DNA of 64,000 nucleotides from contig JANQON010000011.1 in the NCBI GenBank assembly GCA_028289605.1, forward strand, positions 1 through 64,000, in the 5' to 3' direction. The DNA is from Hyphococcus sp. (lineage in GTDB: Bacteria; Pseudomonadota; Alphaproteobacteria; Caulobacterales; Parvularculaceae). Shown here in pieces: positions 61,032 to 64,000 of the stretch; the first letter of the stretch is position 1; every line of letters starts with the position of its first letter. The translations under genes and the position numbers were made by a program. The notes beneath the pieces were generated by a model. The model made no database searches and was not told where the DNA came from. It saw nothing but the letters and a program-made list of their open reading frames with translations.

Positions 61032-62420
61032 CTAAGGTGTCGCCGGCGCGGCGCCGGGCGCGACCTGACCGTCTCTCGCGGTCCTCGAACCCGCCGCGAT
61101 GGGCGCGCCGACCAGCGGCGGGTGCAACTCTTCCATTTCCGGGAGTTCCGGCACCTGCCGCTCGCCGAGCAGCCTTGCTTCCATGCGTTTGATTGCGAAG
61201 TGCATCCAAGCGAGCGCGACGGCGACCAGTCCAAACAGCAGCATGAAACAACTCGTCCACACGCCAATGACGTCATTCATGACGCCAAAGCAGATCGGCA
61301 GAATGAACCCTCCAAGCCCTCCGATCATGCCGACCAGACCGCCGACCGCACCGACATGATCCGGATAGTAGACCGGGATGTGCTTGTAGACAGCAGCTTT
61401 TCCGAGGGACATGAAAAATCCGAGGACAATCGTGAGTGCGACAAACACCGGAAGGCTAATGGTGATGTTGAAGGCGATTGGCCCTTCAATGCCCTGCACC
61501 GTATAATCCGTTGACGGATAGCTCAGGAAAAAGCAGACGGCGACGCAGGCCGTGAACGTCCAGTACATTACCGACCGCGCGCCGAATTTATCCGACATCC
61601 ACCCGCCAAGGGCGCGGAAGATGCTGCCCGGCAGCGCGTAAGCCGCAGCGAGCATCCCAGCCGTGGTAATGTCGAGCCCGTATACGCCCACATAGTATCG
61701 CGGCAGCCATAGGGCGAGCGCGACAAAGGCGCCGAAAACGAAGAAGTAATACAGCGAGAATCGCCAGACCTGCAGTTTCTTCAGTGGCTCCAGCTGCATC
61801 AGCGCACCGCGGGGTTTCTCCCCGTTGGCCTTTCGCAAAACTGTCGCGGGATCTTCCTTCGTGACCAGAAAGAAACAGATCGCAGTAACGAACAAGATCA
61901 ACGCGTACACTTGCGCTGTTCTTTCCCATCCGAGCGCAACCAACAGAAACGGCGCGCCGAAATTCGTCACCGCTGCGCCGACATTGCCCATACCGAAAAT
62001 TCCAAGCGCAGTGCCCTGCCGCTCCTTTTCGTACCACTTGGATGTGTATGCGATGCCCACCGCAAAGGAACCGCCTGCGAGTCCGACGCCGAGAGCGGCG
62101 AGCAAGAACATTGGATATGTTGAAACCGTCGAAAGCAGGAAGACAGCGATAGATGTCAACAACATCACGACGGTAAACACCCGTCGTCCGCCGAACTGAT
62201 CTGTCCAGATACCGAGGAAAATTCGACTCAGCGACCCGGTGAGCACCGGCGTCGCAACGAGAATGCCGAACTGCGTGTCGGAAAGACCCAGATCCTGTTT
62301 GATCTTGACGCCAATGATCGAAAAAATCGTCCAGACCGCGAAGCAAACCGTAAATGCGAGGGTGCTTGCGCCAAGCGCTTTGGTTTGTTGACCCGGTGTT
62401 ACGCCGTCAAGTGTATGCAT
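61032..62420 (-). CDS. narK1: Nitrate transporter, NarK1-type
   Basis: A 462-residue MFS transporter with about twelve membrane helices. It has the NarK1-type start (GASTLAFTVCFAVWTIFSIIGVKI), the SLSRIFLGIWTDQFGGRRVF loop motif and GLVGMIGGLGGFILP in the second half, the nitrate signature. It would be the proton-linked nitrate importer. The gene ends 13 bases before narK2. The two are separate here, whereas in Paracoccus they are fused. It is the first gene of the nar operon and diverges from the Crp/Fnr regulator. Confidence 0.93.
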   Translation of the reverse strand: MHTLDGVTPGQQTKALGASTLAFTVCFAVWTIFSIIGVKIKQDLGLSDTQFGILVATPVLTGSLSRIFLGIWTDQFGGRRVFTVVMLLTSIAVFLLSTVSTYPMFLLAALGVGLAGGSFAVGIAYTSKWYEKERQGTALGIFGMGNVGAAVTNFGAPFLLVALGWERTAQVYALILFVTAICFFLVTKEDPATVLRKANGEKPRGALMQLEPLKKLQVWRFSLYYFFVFGAFVALALWLPRYYVGVYGLDITTAGMLAAAYALPGSIFRALGGWMSDKFGARSVMYWTFTACVAVCFFLSYPSTDYTVQGIEGPIAFNITISLPVFVALTIVLGFFMSLGKAAVYKHIPVYYPDHVGAVGGLVGMIGGLGGFILPICFGVMNDVIGVWTSCFMLLFGLVAVALAWMHFAIKRMEARLLGERQVPELPEMEELHPPLVGAPIAAGSRTARDGQVAPGAAPATP

Positions 62421-62595
62421 CGTTCCACCTCATGCGCTGACTGAGTTGGCGCATGTGTGGGATAGAACGCGCGAGTGTTAAATCCGGCGTCTCGTCACGG
62501 ATAACCGAGTTGGCGTTTCGATTTCCGCAATATGCCGAAACGCATCCGGCAATTGAGAATAACCCTAAAGACTGTGCAGATTTTCAGTTCAAGCC

Positions 62596-62609
62596 TTGAC
62601 ATATATCAA
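62596..62609. promoter_or_regulatory. FNR/DNR-type box TTGACATATATCAA
   Basis: TTGAC-N4-ATCAA in the narK1/fnr divergent region. It is centred about 64 bases before the TTG start of the regulator and 182 before narK1. It may control the regulator gene and, with a long leader, the nar operon. Confidence 0.65.
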
Positions 62610-62666
62610 GACGTGAAGGCAAAAATATCAACAACATTGCTTATCCTATTCTTTTAGGGGGCATCA

Positions 62667-63377
62667 TTGCGCGACGAAGACCGGCAGATTGTTCGCGACC
62701 TCGATCTCTTTCGCGACATGGACGAAATGCGGTTCGACGGCCTTCTGAACGCCGCGTTTCTCCAGCAATTCCCCGAGCGGGTCACGCTGATTGAGGAGGG
62801 CGGGCGAGCCGATTTCCTTCACGTCGTCATCGATGGTTTTGTTGAACTTTTTGCGTGTCTGGATGGGCGCGAAAGCACCATGACTGTGCTTGCGCCTGTT
62901 TCGACATTTATATTGGCCGCGGTGCTCAAAGACGCCGTCTATCTCATGTCGGCAAGGACAAAGGCTCCTGCCAGGATTTTGATGATACCGGCGCAGAACG
63001 TTCGCGGCGCTATGGAAGATGATGACGCGTTCGCGCGGTCCATCGTGCAAGAGCTTGCGTCATGCTACCGCGGCGTTGTTCGTAATCAGAAAAACATCAA
63101 ACTCAGGACGGGTGTGGAGAGGCTGGCGAGTTACTTGGCGCACCAGCACGTCCGTCAAGGCGCGAACGGCAAACTGGCGTTGCCAATCGACAAGAAAACG
63201 CTGGCCTCGATGTTAGGTATGACGCCGGAAAATCTGTCTCGCGCGTTTTCAATGCTGCGTCGCAATGGTGTTGCCGTGAAGGGACCAGAGATAACGATCG
63301 AATCTGCGGACGAGTTGATCGAAGTAGCGCGCCACGCGCCTTTGATCGACAATCTTGAAGCGCGCGTCCAAAAGTAG
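62667..63377 (+). CDS. Crp/Fnr-family regulator, DNR/NarR-type
   Basis: A 236-residue regulator with a cNMP-type beta-roll (residues about 15-120), a dimerisation helix and a C-terminal winged helix (about 165-220). The recognition helix TPENLSRAFSMLRRNG has the E-x-x-S-R pattern that reads TTGAT half-sites. There is no N-terminal Cys cluster, so it is not an oxygen-labile FNR; a DNR/NnrR-like sensor of NO or nitrite (possibly heme) is more likely. The start is TTG at 62667 with AGGGGG upstream. It is divergent from narK1 and the best candidate for reading the FNR-type boxes in this window. Confidence 0.9.
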   Translation: MRDEDRQIVRDLDLFRDMDEMRFDGLLNAAFLQQFPERVTLIEEGGRADFLHVVIDGFVELFACLDGRESTMTVLAPVSTFILAAVLKDAVYLMSARTKAPARILMIPAQNVRGAMEDDDAFARSIVQELASCYRGVVRNQKNIKLRTGVERLASYLAHQHVRQGANGKLALPIDKKTLASMLGMTPENLSRAFSMLRRNGVAVKGPEITIESADELIEVARHAPLIDNLEARVQK

Positions 63378-63445
63378 CGCTTCATGGCTAAGCGAGCGAA
63401 ACGAGCGGCAAGCCATTCATTGGCGAACAAGTTTTGCGGATTGAA

Positions 63446-64000
63446 TCAGGAAATCTGCCTGAGTATGTCTTTCTCGATTTCTAAAATCTCACGGGTTTTT
63501 TCATAATCAACCTTATCAGCCGACAAGTCAGAGATGCGAGCACTGATGACGCCCCAGTCTTCGTCGCTAATGGAAGCAAGTGCGCGCGGAAAGAAAGAAG
63601 TCTCCTCACCCTGCATGTGCCGGCGCAAGCTAAGGACGTAATCGGTTCCGAAATGCGATAACTGGTCGCGCGGCAACTGCTCTCCCGCGAGCACTTGCTT
63701 GACACCTTCACGAAAAGTACTTGCGTCGCGGGAAATCGTATCGTGTTCGGATTTCAGGTCAAAAAGACGCTCATTTCCTTGAGAGGGACTGGAAGCGCGT
63801 TCATCATCCGAGGCGATTAGAAACTCATAGATGATGTCTTCTTTTTTATGGTGCAGTTCGTCGGGGAACTGAGAAAAGTACTCGGCGAGGTCGTTCAACA
63901 ACCCATAATCCGGCTCGCCGCCAGTGCGCAACGCGTCAAGTTCGCGTTCGTAATGTGTCAGGAATTTTCGGAACCGCTGATGATCTGCGATCAGGTCGTC
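63446..64000 (-). CDS. Hemerythrin HHE-domain protein (N-terminus cut by window edge)
   Basis: At least 185 residues of a hemerythrin-like protein; the open frame runs off the right edge, where it begins with DDLIADHQRFRKFLTHYERELDAL, so the first part of helix one, including a His, is missing or at the edge. Further ligands are in FPDELHHKKEDIIYEFL, DLKSEHDTISRDA and RHMQGEETSFFPRAL. It converges with the Crp/Fnr gene. It is the third hemerythrin-type gene in the window. Confidence 0.85.
   Translation of the reverse strand, partial: DDLIADHQRFRKFLTHYERELDALRTGGEPDYGLLNDLAEYFSQFPDELHHKKEDIIYEFLIASDDERASSPSQGNERLFDLKSEHDTISRDASTFREGVKQVLAGEQLPRDQLSHFGTDYVLSLRRHMQGEETSFFPRALASISDEDWGVISARISDLSADKVDYEKTREILEIEKDILRQIS

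Noticed and set aside
61019-61276. Extended N-terminus of narK2 running into narK1
   Set aside because: The added 86 residues are Cys/Arg/Ser-rich and lie within narK1 in another frame; ATG 61018 starts the conserved transporter.
1-64000. CRISPR arrays, tRNA or rRNA genes, insertion sequences
   Set aside because: No regularly spaced repeats, cloverleaf-like clusters or transposase genes were seen on reading both strands.

Overview
The window is chromosomal DNA of a Gram-negative bacterium, most likely an alphaproteobacterium. This is inferred from moderately high GC, a signature UrcA-type protein, ChrR-type anti-sigma factors, a DNR/FNR-type regulator beside narKGHJI, and the general style of the genes. 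The genus cannot be named from sequence alone. I see no insertion sequence, phage, tRNA, rRNA or CRISPR array. The left edge cuts the 3' end of one gene and the right edge cuts the 5' end of a hemerythrin gene.

Layout. 1-7 kb holds small metabolic and regulatory genes: a SnoaL-like protein, a LysR/DoxX divergent pair, a second LysR, a thioesterase, an alpha/beta hydrolase and an acyl-ligase of the Aas type. 7-15 kb holds a phasin-like gene, phaB, a DUF992 protein, a CBS-pair protein, two unknown proteins, lon, osmC, a DUF1801 protein and a class II amidotransferase. 15.7-23.2 kb is a group 3b [NiFe]-hydrogenase operon: hemerythrin, ATP-grasp protein, hyhB, a HoxI-like cNMP-binding protein, hyhG, hyhS, hyhL, protease and hypC. 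23.3-27.3 kb is a nucleotide-salvage operon of beta-CASP MBL, PRPP synthetase and AMP/thymidine phosphorylase.

28.1-38.5 kb is the most unusual part, a phosphothreonine-signalling locus. It contains a PP2C phosphatase, an FHA adaptor with four T-x-x-(hydrophobic)-D repeats, a Hanks-type kinase, a degenerate and an intact trypsin-like protease each tethered to an FHA domain, an SH3b lipoprotein, a secreted protein, an FHA-FHA-ABC exporter and a TIR-FHA protein. No type VI secretion genes accompany it. 39-48.9 kb is an ECF-sigma region: three ECF sigma factors, two cupin-type anti-sigma factors, a DUF4331 protein, two paralogous ferritin-like plus cytochrome c modules, and an AraC regulator with another cytochrome. 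50-63.4 kb holds a DUF488 gene, an orphan 58-residue TatA, and a nitrate respiration operon (narK1, narK2, narGHJI, porin, hemerythrin) divergent from a Crp/Fnr regulator.

How it fits together. Eight FNR/DNR-type sites (TTGAY-N4-RTCAA or one mismatch) lie in six intergenic regions: phasin/phaB, DUF992/CBS, lon/osmC, amidotransferase/hemerythrin-hydrogenase, phosphorylase/UrcA, and narK1/fnr. Together with the regulator at 62.7 kb, whose recognition helix has E-x-x-S-R, they suggest one low-oxygen or nitrogen-oxide regulon joining nitrate respiration, hydrogenase, polyhydroxyalkanoate reduction, nucleotide salvage and stress proteins. A separate shared motif, AACTTT-N13/14-CGT, in front of three genes at 40-43 kb suggests an ECF regulon. 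All functions are inferred from reading the sequence; no database search was run.
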